Assembly: GCF_003286085.1 (NCBI RefSeq)
Contig: NW_020825332.1
Coordinates: forward strand, 62,001 to 126,000
Length of the DNA: 64,000 nucleotides
Direction of reading: 5' to 3'
DNA from: Drosophila persimilis
Taxonomy: Eukaryota; Arthropoda; Insecta; Diptera; Drosophilidae
Below the pieces are notes generated by a model that made no database searches, was not told the DNA's origin, and saw nothing but the letters and a program-made list of their open reading frames with translations. Shown piece after piece: positions 51,356 through 60,947 of this stretch (position 1 is the first letter of the stretch; every line of letters starts with the position of its first letter). A program made the translations under genes and the position numbers.

Positions 51356-53321
51356 CTACAATGATGTCACCGTTGGCTGATAGGGAGAATCTGCAATGGA
51401 TCGAATGTTGATTGAGAACCGGAAAGGAGTTTGTGTGTGTGTTGCCCACCTGAGGACTTGAGATCACCCTTTTCGTTGAAATTGTAGACCCGTGCATTTA
51501 TGACACTCAAATCGGTCTGACTGGACTCCCTGTGGGAAGAGAAAGCGAAAGCAAAGGATGGTTCTTTGAGGGTGTCTCTAATGGAGATGGGGCCGGGCCT
51601 GCTTACACATTGATGGCCCACCAGGACTTGACATGCATGTTCTTGCCCAGGAGCAGAATAAAGCCAGCGATGGCCAGGCCCAGGATACAAATGCCACTCC
51701 AGAAGTCAATGATGAAGAAATGCTCTCGCACACGAGCCATGATGTAGACCACGACCTCACGCAGCCAGACGGCAAAGACGCCCACCAAATAGGCACAAAA
51801 CGCATAGAAACTGAAAGGAAAACGGAAGACATCAAAAGGATTTCCAGGAGCAGTCCTTGGAGATACACATGTCTGCTTATACGATGGTTCTTACTGGGTC
51901 TTGACGATGCGCAGCTGTGTGCCCAGTATGTATTGAGTGTCTGGTGGCAGTTCGTAGATGGAAAAGTAGGCCTTGAGGCAGCAGACGATACTGAAGATCA
52001 GCAGCAGGACAATGGGTGCATAATAGTAGACGAGAATGCCCCAAAGGCGCACTGAAACAAGAATGGAGAATCAACCGTCACGTGATACTGGTTAAGATAG
52101 GGAGGGCACCTCTGACTCACCATCGAACCAGCAATAGTCCTCGCCAATACCCGGCTTAAAGTGCTTGGGCAGGCTCGAGTCCTGGGCAAAGGATAGCACA
52201 AAACGCAGGCCCACAACCAGCACCACAGCCAGAAAATAGGACAGCCTGCGAAGCCAGTTCTTGCAGGGCTTCAAGCGGAACTTTTGCAGGAAATCGAAGC
52301 TACAAATCGCCAGAAAGACAAAGGACAGCATGATGCAGAAGTAGGCCAGCAAACCTGCAAGAGAAACCGGGATTAAAGTCCAACAGAAATCAAGGATAAT
52401 GATGGGATTCTAACCGATGTTCCTGCAGGCCGAATGAGAAAGCTTCACGGGGTTCTTGAGGGCCAGGTAGACGAGCAGCGAGTAACCGACGATCATCGCG
52501 AGCAGATAGTAGATGATCACCTGTCCGTAGTGACTCTTCCGGGCATCGCGCACGGAACCCAGCAGCGACAGTATAAATATGTTGATCAAAATGGCAATGA
52601 TGCTGCCTGGAGGGGGAGAGACCGGTTAGTCGGAGATCAGATATCCCCAGGACAAGGACTACTCCTTACATATCGCATAGATCCACACCCGATAGCCCGT
52701 CTGGAAGCGCTCGCAGCTCAATGGCGTCAACTCCCATTCCTCGGCCTTGTGCTGCAGCGGACTGAAGCAGTACTCGTCGGTGCTCCACAGACGAGAGTCG
52801 CGCAGCAGAGATCCGTTCTCGAAGAGGTCCCACTGCCAGAAGGTCTCGTGCTTCTTGTCCACGAACTTGTTGCGGCACCCCAGCTCCGTGCGCACCACAA
52901 ATCGATCGCTGATGCGCACCTGATCCACCGTCCGGTTGTCGTAGGTCAGCTCCACGTGGGTGATCTGGCGCTCCTGGTGCGGGGCCGTGCAGTTCCAGCC
53001 CTTGGCGTCGAACACCAGTCCCCGCGGACAGCAGAAGCTGATGCAGGGCTTCAGGAGGCAGACGCAGCCCCGCAGGTGCTTGGGGGCGCGGTACTCGACG
53101 CCGTCGATCACCTTGAAGCTGTACTCGGCCATCAGTTCCGGCGGAACGACGACTCCGGCGTACGAGTAGGAGCCATCCTTCAGCCGGAGTCCGTCCGTGA
53201 TGTTCACGGTATCCGCGTACGCACACGGATTCGTCACGGTGGGAGTCTCCGCCGAAAGGGAGTGCTGTGCGGCCAGGCACACCAGCAACAGCGCCAGTTT
53301 GGGGATCGGAGATGTGGACAT
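51356..53321 (-). CDS. Gene B: methuselah-like GPCR, 7 exons, 517 aa (mthl9-like)
   Basis: Second Mth-family receptor, same strand as A and C. Exons are 53321-52670, 52606-52415, 52354-52121, 52051-51895, 51810-51607, 51529-51450 and 51390-51356, totalling 1554 nt in frame. The start has a strong fly context (CAACAACAACAATG). The signal peptide covers about 1-24. The ectodomain signature is RGCVCLLKPCISFCCPRG at 84-101, with N-glycosylation sites at N40, N110, N129 and N169. The whole ectodomain is one exon. Its phase-1 exit at residue 217/218 (YAI|C) matches gene A, and the next exon is 192 nt in both genes. Seven membrane segments follow; the pre-TM5 motif is YCWFDG-VRLWGILVYY. Two small last exons give a polar tail ending QPTVTSL, which fits a class I PDZ-binding motif (T at -2, L at 0). 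D. melanogaster Mthl9 is, from memory, of similar length, so mthl9 is the best guess, not proven. Confidence 0.93.
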
Positions 53322-53800
53322 TGTTGTTGTTGGACCGCAGGAGAGATCTCTTTGGGTTTCTCGACTTGTTCTGCTGCGGATCTGACGTCACAATTAAATA
53401 AACAACAAATATGCGAGGCGATCGCTCTGTTCGATTCGGCCTTTTATGCAAGGCACAGAATACACTCACGCACACGCACACGAGCACGCAAAGCAGCACC
53501 AAAAAATAAAACAACAACAAAGCATACGAGTAAAATCAACAACAATCGGATTCAAAAATGACAAAACGACGACGCGACGTGCGACGTTGACGGCGTAGGT
53601 CTAAAAACGGCTGCGATTGCGACAACGACAACGAGCCCCAAAAAGAACAACCATACAACAACGACCGATCGACGGACAGACAGACAGACAGACAGGCAGC
53701 TCTCTCTCTCTCTCACTTTAGTAAACGACAAACCGGCAACCGCAACGACAACCACAACAACGACGGAGACCGCGAGAAGGCAGCAGCTCCATGCTGGCCA
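53322..53800 (-). promoter_or_regulatory. Upstream region of gene B (5' UTR/promoter, unresolved)
   Basis: About 480 bp upstream of the gene B start is A/C-rich on the minus-strand message side, with CAA repeats next to the ATG and a (GACA)n plus (TC)n patch at about 53,671-53,714. No TATA box or clear initiator was recognised. Fly Mth genes commonly have such CAA-rich leaders, so this is the likely 5' UTR. Confidence 0.35.
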
Positions 53801-54984
53801 AGAATAAAAAACAGACTAACTGATTAGCAAGCCCCAAAACCCGTACAGACCAGACCACAGACCAGTCTCTGGGCACCTGTCCCCCCGCCCCCGCCACTGT
53901 CATCCACCTCCAAGCCAAAGCGAGCGCGCGATCAGCGAAACGAATCTCAACCGGCGCGACGGCCTCTTTTCATTCAAAATTCATTTCATTTTCTTGACGG
54001 CTACTTCTTAGCCAATCCAAACACCCACGAAACCCACCACTGTGGGTGGTGCAGGTAGGTGTCTTGGCTAAAAGCCAAAAAGGAAAGCTTTTTTCGCATG
54101 GAAAGCGATCGTTGGAATAGATATTGGATAGATAACGATATTTTATCAGATGTGGATCAAAGACCGAAGGATCATCATCATCATTTCCTTCATTTAAGTG
54201 AATACTCGTCCTTGTCGTTGTAGTTTTTGTTTTCTGTGTGTGAAAATCGTTACCGAAAATCCAACGTAAACACCAACTAAATCCCAAGTGAATTGCGGAC
54301 AGATCTTTCAGTTTTATCTTTGGCTTTATTCGTGTGTTCAGGTTTAATTGTACCGAATATATTTCGTACTACAGAGACATGGAGCGTGGTAAGTACGTAC
54401 ATATATGCGAAAAAAAAAAATATATATATAATGAATGCAGATGCAGATGCAGATACAAATCTTAATTTCATCACCGCACATCGATATATATGTATATATG
54501 TGTATGTAGGTGTGGGGTGGTGGTGCTTTATCTGTGACTTACGGACTAGAGAGGCGAATAAGTAGTACAGTAGAGAGTACAGTGATCTCTGGAGGCGACA
54601 CTAATTTCAGATACATAAATACTAGATATGGCGCTTCGAAGCGTGCTCTTACACTTAAAATATATCAGGTTGTTCGCGTTCTTTCTTGTTTGTTTGTTGG
54701 TTTCTTGGTCTGCCAGACATGGACATATATAGCATATAGCATATAGTATATAGAGATAGACAGAGAGAGTGGCCTAATGTGGGGGCGGGGGAGGGGTATC
54801 TGGGTTCCTCTTATAATAATGTCTTTTCATAAAGTACAATCTGAATATATATGGCGGCTGCTGTTCGATGTACATATATGTATCCCCAGATATAACTATT
54901 CGATGATGCTCTTGGCACGAGACGATGGCTTGGGGATGATCTCATCCGGTCATCGGGTCATCGGGTCATCCGGTGATCCGCTCC
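53800..54984. other. Spacer between genes B and C (3' flank of C)
   Basis: AT-rich and repeat-poor apart from (TA)/(GATGCA) runs near 54,420-54,460 and TATAGCATATAGTATATAG near 54,725-54,755. It contains the putative gene C 3' UTR down to about 54,300. No other coding sequence seen. Confidence 0.45.
54325..54330 (-). terminator. Possible poly(A) signal for gene C
   Basis: AATAAA on the minus strand about 655 nt beyond the tail B stop codon. It is the first canonical signal noticed downstream and would serve both splice forms. Confidence 0.35.
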
Positions 54985-55162
54985 TCAGCGAAAGCTGGTC
55001 GTGCGCTGATGATGATCCACGCCGGCGGACTGTTGGCTAATCACCAGGGGCTTCTCCACCGAGGGCTTCTCCTGCAGCGACAGATTGGCCACGCTGCTCG
55101 ATGTGGTCTTGGTGGAGTACTGGCTCTGACGTTGGGTGCTGCCATCGCGCACACTCGAGCAT
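54985..55162 (-). CDS. Gene C last exon, tail B
   Basis: The acceptor GTCATAG|ATGC at 55162 also joins exon 56897-56703 in phase (AG+A). It adds a Ser/Thr/Gln-rich cytoplasmic tail that starts RCSSVRDGSTQRQSQYSTKT, continues VANLSLQEKPSVEKP and ends QRTTSFR with stop at 54987-54985. The composition suggests receptor-kinase phosphorylation and arrestin binding, as in many GPCR tails (inference). The reading is clearly coding by codon choice. The same stretch would be 3' UTR if the cassette at 56462-56259 is included. Confidence 0.8.
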
Positions 55163-58100
55163 CTATGACGTCCATTGGGTGGGCAGCGAGGAGTAAATAA
55201 CAGTGAACAAAAGACTGATTAGACGGGTTAATGGAGGAGTGTTAAATGTTTGGCAGATAGCCAGAAGCAGACACAGATACAGATACAGGTGCAGATTAGA
55301 GATAGAATCACAGAATACCATCACCGATAGACACAAAAAGAAGCGAATCACTCTGATTAGGCTTCAAGTAGTTAGATCGTTGGTTAGTCAGAGGGGAAAG
55401 AGAGGCAGAGAGATCCATTAGTGGTTGTCTTTTAGTTAGTCATTCCCCAATCCTCTACGGCTCTACGGCTCTACGGCTTTACCTTGGAATATGTTTTTTG
55501 TATGGGTTTATGGATGGATTTCTATTGGCCAACCTTTGGCCCAGTACTGGGACTGGCACTGGCACTGGCACTGGCACTGGCACCGGCATTGGCCTTCATT
55601 CGCAGCTTTCCTGGCAGTCCATTCGCATCCGAGTTGATTGACGTCGAATTGGTGGATGTCGAGCCATTCGATGGCGTTGGCTTCAACAGTCTTCGGGGTG
55701 CATCGATGGATGGATTGGATGGGGTTCGATTGGCGTTTGGACGGATTTACATAGATGGACACACATTATAGATGCAAACAAGAGTTACTTTTAGTTATTA
55801 GAGCTACGTTTAGCGAGTCTTTGAAGTGGATGTTTGTTTGTTTGTTAAGTTGTTCTTTGTGGCTAGGTTTTTGGCATTCGCTAACACTGCCTCATGCTTA
55901 TGCCTCATGCCTCATGTGGCAGCAATAGTAGCATTAGCATTAGCATTAGCATTGGTTTGTTCGTGTTTGGGTGGTTCTGTGTTGGTGGGACTTGAGTTAG
56001 TCTGATGTTTGAAGCTGTAGCTGTTTTTGTTTCTGTTTTTGTAGCTGTTGAACTTGCTGTTAAGCAATACCGAAAGCGGTCTGGACAGGAGAGAGAGATC
56101 ATAGCATCATTTAGGGTATCTATGTACATATCCATCTGTCGATCTTTCTATCCATATATCCATATATCTATCTATCTACGAGGTGCATGCAGGGGGCGGG
56201 GGGGAGTGTTAGTGTTACGTGTACATGGGGCCACAACACTCGAGCAGACGCTGCTTACTGTCATCGATGGGGCGGCCCACACTATACCGCATGGGAGTGC
56301 ACACCACTGGTGGTGGTCGCGGCATTGGCGAACGCGTTGCGGATCACGACCAGCCGTCGGATGTGGCTGGAGGCGTCCATGAATCGCTGCCGCACCGAGA
56401 AATTGCTGCCGGCCATCGTTGTGTTTGTCTCTGTTTGACGCAGACTGCGCACGCGTATCGTTCTGGATGGGTGGGTAGGGGGGTAGGGGGGTACGGTAAT
56501 GAGAGGTAAAAAACGAATGGAGAGGCACAACATACAGAACGGGGCACACGTGTGAGATTACAGAGATTACTGGGCTTTAGGCTTTGGTCAAAGGACGATT
56601 TCCTAATTGGAAACAAAAGGAAGACAAAAACAGGAGAGGAGAGGTGGACAGGACACGAGACACGACACACGACACGGGCACTCCGAGGACGCGGTCACTC
56701 ACCTGTTGGTTATCAAGTGCTTGACCTTCTTCTTCATCACGAACAGCATGAAGATGAGGAAGCCCTGCATGGCATTGCACAGGTCCGAGATGTAGAAGAT
56801 CTTCGACCACTTCTTGTCGTTGCCCACGAAATACGAGATGATCTCCGAGGACCAGGTGACGCCCATGATGAGGAACAGCCGCAGGAACAGTCCAAACCTA
56901 AGGCGGAGCAGGACACGCCGTGCGCTTTAGGGATGGAGTTGAATGGCAGGTGCGGGGCAGCCCCTTCACTTACTTGTCCTTTTCGGTGCGCAGATTCTTG
57001 GTGCTGTCCTCGCGGGCTATGATCCGGGCCATCTCCCGCTGCACGCCGTGGATCTTCACGGAGGTCATCACGAACATCACGGTGTTGGCCACAATGATGG
57101 CCAGAATGGGCCCAAAGAAGTAGATCATCGCGGACCAGTTGCGCATGTCCAGCCAGCAATATTGGCCCCCGCCGATGCCCGGCTTGAGGTCGGCCGGCCA
57201 GTCGGTCTGCTCCTGTGCGATCCACGTGAAGGCCAGGAAGATCAACGCCGCTCCCCAGGAGTACAGCGAGTAAAAGAGGAACCGCTTCTTCTCCTGGAAT
57301 CGATTGATGCCCCGTGTGCCACGGAAATTGTGCCACAAGTCAAAGCTGATGACATTCAGCCAGAAAAAGGCCGACATGAAGCAGAAGTAGGCGGTGTATC
57401 CAAACACTTTGCAGGAGAAGTCGTCCGGATCGAGGTTCTTGAGGAGCAGAACGCAGCAGAGGGCCGTATAGCCGCTGGAGAGACCCATCAGATAGCACAC
57501 GAGACTCTTTCCGTGCTGATTCCTCAGCTCGGGTATCAGCAGATAGACGGCGATGGTGAGCATCATAAAGGGAATGGAGAAGAGCATGGCTGCAAACGAG
57601 AGATGTCTCGATTAGTGGAGAACTCCAAGGGGAAATCGGGTTGAACTCTTACCGTACGCATTGATGATCTTCACTGTGGTGTGCTCCGTGTCTGTGTCGC
57701 AATTGGCCGGATTCAGGCTGTAGTAGAGATCCGTTTCGTTCACGTAGGACACCACCAGACAGAACTCGCTCTTGTTGATGTAGTTGTGATCGTCCAGACG
57801 GAGCATTGAGCCGTTCTGGAACAGCAGATAGTCATCGAAATCGTTGATCTCCGGCTGCAGGGAGAACATCTTGGGGCAGGGCCTGAAGCTCTGCACCGCA
57901 AACTGCTTGAAGATGTTCACCGACTGCGTGCTGCTGTTGTCGAAGGTCACATTCATCACGGGCTGTGGCCAGATCCTGGTGTCCGTGGTGTCGTTGTTGC
58001 ACTCCTCCTTCTCGCTGTTGTACACCTGACCCCACGGACAGCAGATGTTCAGGCAGGCCTTCAGCCTGCAGATGCAGCCGCGCGGATGCCAGTCGACATC

Positions 58101-58406
58101 CACGCGCTCCACCAGGTCCTTGTAGATGTAGTTGTACTGGCCCACCAGGTGGCTGGGTATCAGCACTCCCTCGTACGAGTAGCTGCCGTTCGGGAAGGGC
58201 GTGTAGCCCGTGAGGTTCACGGTGTCGAAGAAGGTGCACGGGACGTGCAGGCCGTCGCGGATGTGGTAGATGTTGCGCTCATCGGGCATGGCGTACACCC
58301 CAAAGGACGTGCCCGGCAGCAGGCGGAAGACAACGAGGCACAGGACTCCCATGAGAGTCAGGCCGCAGTACAGGGATCCACCCCGTTGATGGACTTGCTT
58401 TGTCAT
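54985..58406 (-). CDS. mthl10: Gene C: Methuselah-like receptor, probable mthl10 orthologue, 580-581 aa
   Basis: Third Mth-family receptor. Core exons are 58416-57653 (ATG at 58406), 57589-56974 and 56897-56703, then either 56462-56282 (tail A) or 55162-54985 (tail B). The sums are 1746 nt (581 aa) and 1743 nt (580 aa), both in frame. A hydrophobic stretch at 12-36 can act as signal peptide. The ectodomain has the signature RGCICRLKACLNICCPWG at 109-126 and many N-x-S/T sites (N64, N73, N138, N152, N156, N198, N211, N223). Exon 57589-56974 carries TM1 to TM5 in one piece, where A and B are split. The pre-TM5 motif is QYCWLDMRNWSAMIYFFGP. In D. melanogaster Mthl10 is the receptor for growth-blocking peptides, linking wounding and nutrition to calcium and immune signalling. 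That identity is inferred here from length (about 585 aa there) and neighbours. A further upstream coding exon may extend the N-terminus. Confidence 0.92.
55522..55690 (-). CDS. Candidate third tail exon of gene C (low confidence)
   Basis: An open stretch of 56 codons encodes a Ser/Thr/Asn-rich, tail-like sequence: LLKPTPSNGSTSTNSTSI, then an Ala-Ser repeat (GASASASASASPS), then stop at 55524-55522. A potential acceptor (CCCCGAAG|A) has the same phase as the other two tail exons (AG+A), and its length is close to theirs (56 versus 60 and 59 codons). The acceptor is poor (purine before AG), and part of the exon is a (GGCACT)n repeat, so this may be chance. Confidence 0.25.
55552..55590. repeat. 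(GGCACT)n repeat
   Basis: Five or six hexamer units. On the minus strand it reads Ala-Ser in the candidate tail exon of gene C and otherwise lies in an intron. Confidence 0.9.
56259..56462 (-). CDS. Gene C alternative exon, tail A (stop at 56282, donor at 56258)
   Basis: The acceptor CATCCAG|AACG at 56462 joins exon 56897-56703 in phase (AG+A). It gives 60 codons, ending ...GVHSHAV and stop at 56284-56282. The tail is basic (TIRVRSLRQTETNTT, then RQRFMDASSHIRRLVVIRN). After the stop there is a good donor (GACA|GTAAGC), so the exon can be an internal cassette of 204 nt, a multiple of three. No AATAAA is seen just downstream, which favours a cassette that splices on to the exon at 55162 over a terminal exon. 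Including it would end the protein here; skipping it would give tail B. Confidence 0.65.
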
Positions 58407-58416
58407 TATGCTGGTT

Positions 58417-60855
58417 CTACAAGGGAGAAAGGAAAAGAAGGACTTAGATGTGCGTACACATTTGTTCTCTGGCTGATCTTTCTTAGAGCTACAGACCCAG
58501 TGTCATGGGGAGTGTCCCCCCTCTGCACATCCGTCCATCCTTCAAATGAAGGACACTCAAAGTAAATACCCCATAGCCATAGGAATATTTACCTTTTCGC
58601 TTAGTTAATGCCATACAAAATGAGGCCACTAATTTTGGTTAAGGGACTCATCATTCCAACCAATTAGTGAATCATCATCCCACAGGGACACCAGGACACA
58701 AGGACAACAGGTTACAGAGCAGGAAAGAGGAGCAGAAACTGGCACAGCCACAGGCACAGGAACAACAGGAGGAAAAGCAGGAAGGAGCAGCAAGGACAAC
58801 GTCACATTCAATTAGCACCCAAACGAGTCCGGGGGGACACTCTGCCAATGCCCCTGCCACTGCCACTGCCGCCCTGTGTGCGTTCGTTCTCTCTGTGGGG
58901 CATCAATCATAAGGCCATGCCGCAAACATTTATGGATTCGTGTTAAATTGATACTAACTGCCGTCGTCGTCTGTCAATAGTCCTCCCACGCCTCCCACGC
59001 CTCCCACACCTCCCACCCCTCCTCACTCCTCCTCAGTCCTCCTCAGTCCTCTCTGTCTGATGTGTTTTTCCTGCTCTCCACTTTCAGCCTGGGCATTTTT
59101 CAAAGCGCTGCTAATGAGCCTGCCATAATTTCATTACAAATGCGAAAAGTTATACCCTCTGCAGTAAAATGTGTTCGCTATCTTATCGGTTGCATCATTA
59201 GTAGAGTGCCGGAGTGGCGGAGTGCTGGAGTGCCGGAGTGGCGGCGGGTATCCTAATTCATTGATCCGCTGATTGTTTGCCATCGATGGGGCCTGGCAGC
59301 AGGCAGCAGGCAGCAGGAGCGGGTAAGGGTAACCTGTGTGTGGCATTGACGGGCGCGTGGGCGTGGGCGTGGGCGTGGGCCCACAAAATTAGCATGAATT
59401 TATGGCTGGACGATGGAGCGGAGCAAACACATTAAACTCTGCCCCAAAAGGTGCTGCACGGAGGCAGGGGGTCAGCACTTATCTCTCCTGATGGAAAATT
59501 AGCATAATTAATCGTTAAGTACATGCCACTTGAGAGATTTCAACAGAATCGAATACACATACATACATTCCGGAATAAAAAACCCGAAGAGATTTGAATT
59601 TATTTGAAAAAGAATCAAACCATGTGGAGCATTCACGAAACATTGAAAACAATTGGCCATTAAATTGAATTATGGCCCAGCAAATCTCTCTACTCCAGAT
59701 TTTTCCAATGCCAACAATTTCAAAAAAAAAAAAATAGCTATAATTCTTCCCGATCTTTCTTTCGGCTTTTTGTATATTTTAATTCGGGGCAAACAAATTT
59801 GATTCTGATTTCGACTGCGATTTCGATTTAGATTTAGATTTACCTGCGATTTGCAGTTCAAGCAAAGTCGTAATCGTCGCATCGTAGTACCGTGGTATCG
59901 TATCGGATGATGGGCGGAACTACTTAATATTCTGATCGGGGATTACGTACATTCCATGATTGGTTGATTGATTGATTGCCTGATACGCTGAATCATGGTA
60001 GTTTTTTCGTAATCGCCATGGAAGTGATTCTGGGAATGCCAAATGGGAACGGGGTGGCGGCATAGATTCGTAAATCTTTTTATAAATAGTGTTTATAAGG
60101 AGAATGGCGGGGCCTGCACCTTTTGATTACACACAGGCATATGCATCGTATGATTTGAGGGATCAGCGTCTCTGGTGACATCTGTTACAGTATTACCCAG
60201 AAATCATATGGGATAATGGGCTATTAAGGTATTGTAATGGATTGATGGTGCACGATGTGGCATAGATTGTTCGATTGTTCCAACTACAAACCGAACTGAA
60301 AGCCGAAGCCGAGGATCAGCTCAAAGAGATATTAAATGTTTTTGAATGATTTCATTAAAGGATTCCACTCAATGTTAGCCAAGAACTTTGTGACTAACAT
60401 CATTACCAGCTTTCCAGAAGATAACCCAATCGTAGCTCTGATTGATTTCCGAGAGATAATATCGGTTAATGGCCTATAAATAACTCGAATGTTCTCAGCA
60501 GTGACACTCGATCGAAGGTTCTCTGAATACAAATACGAATGAAAAGTGAATGCGAATGCGAATGCGCATTGCGAATGCGAGTGAGTAGCTGTATGGAGTA
60601 GCTGTGCTGTTTGTGAATTTGTTGTGCTCGGGGCTCGGGGTATAAAAAAATGTCTTATTTGTGGTCGGTAACCGATAAGATAAAGCCACTTGGCCAACGC
60701 CACTCGCCTGCTAATAATGCCTGACAAAAGAATACGATCGACGGCTCTTATTTATATTATATGTACTCGTATATACACACGATTCTAGGAAAATATATGA
60801 ACCATCTGATGGCTTCTCGGCGCTTGGCTTGGCCTGGCTTGGCGAAAATACTTAC
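58417..60855. other. Probable large first intron or upstream region of gene C
   Basis: No coding exon recognised. It holds short tandem repeats: GAGTGCCGGAGTGGCG-type units at about 59,195-59,245 and GGGCGT units at about 59,355-59,380. There is a candidate donor (TCGCAG|GTAAAT, minus) near 59,852 that could belong to an alternative 5' UTR exon. The acceptor TTGTAG at 58,417-58,422 shows that gene C has an exon upstream of its internal ATG. Confidence 0.45.
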
Positions 60856-60947
60856 AGATGCTCCGCCAGGGACTTCCTCAGGCCAGTTGTGGTGTCTTTC
60901 GATTGGATGATTATCTGGTTGATTTTCACAATTTGGGGATTGTCCAT
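60856..60947 (-). CDS. Possible first coding exon of gene C (N-terminal extension, 30 codons + 2 nt)
   Basis: An ATG at 60947 in a good context (GACCATGG) opens 30 codons beginning MDNPQIVKINQIIIQSKD. The exon ends in a textbook donor (CT|GTAAGTAT) in phase 2. The next acceptor on this strand that fits is the one before gene C (TTGTAG|A at 58416). Joining them gives CTA ACC AGC ATA ATG, in frame with the receptor and with no stop, so the product would be 615 aa with a 35-residue polar extension ahead of the hydrophobic segment. Codon choice looks protein-coding. The peptide is not one I recognise. It could be the true start of gene C, an alternative promoter's exon, or the first exon of another minus-strand gene whose later exons I did not find. 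The intron would be 2.4 kb. Confidence 0.5.

Noticed and set aside
52434-53561. 375-codon plus-strand frame opposite gene B
   Set aside because: It is the antisense shadow of the GC-rich receptor exons of gene B; the minus-strand reading has the Mth signature and splice sites.
56262-56284. Stop-codon readthrough of gene C tail A
   Set aside because: Another in-frame stop (TGA) follows the TAG after seven codons, so readthrough would add almost nothing; splicing explains the arrangement better.
59840-59882. Short open frame with a donor (MRRLRLCLNCKSQ) upstream of gene C
   Set aside because: Its phase does not fit the gene C acceptor at 58416; at most it is an untranslated leader exon.
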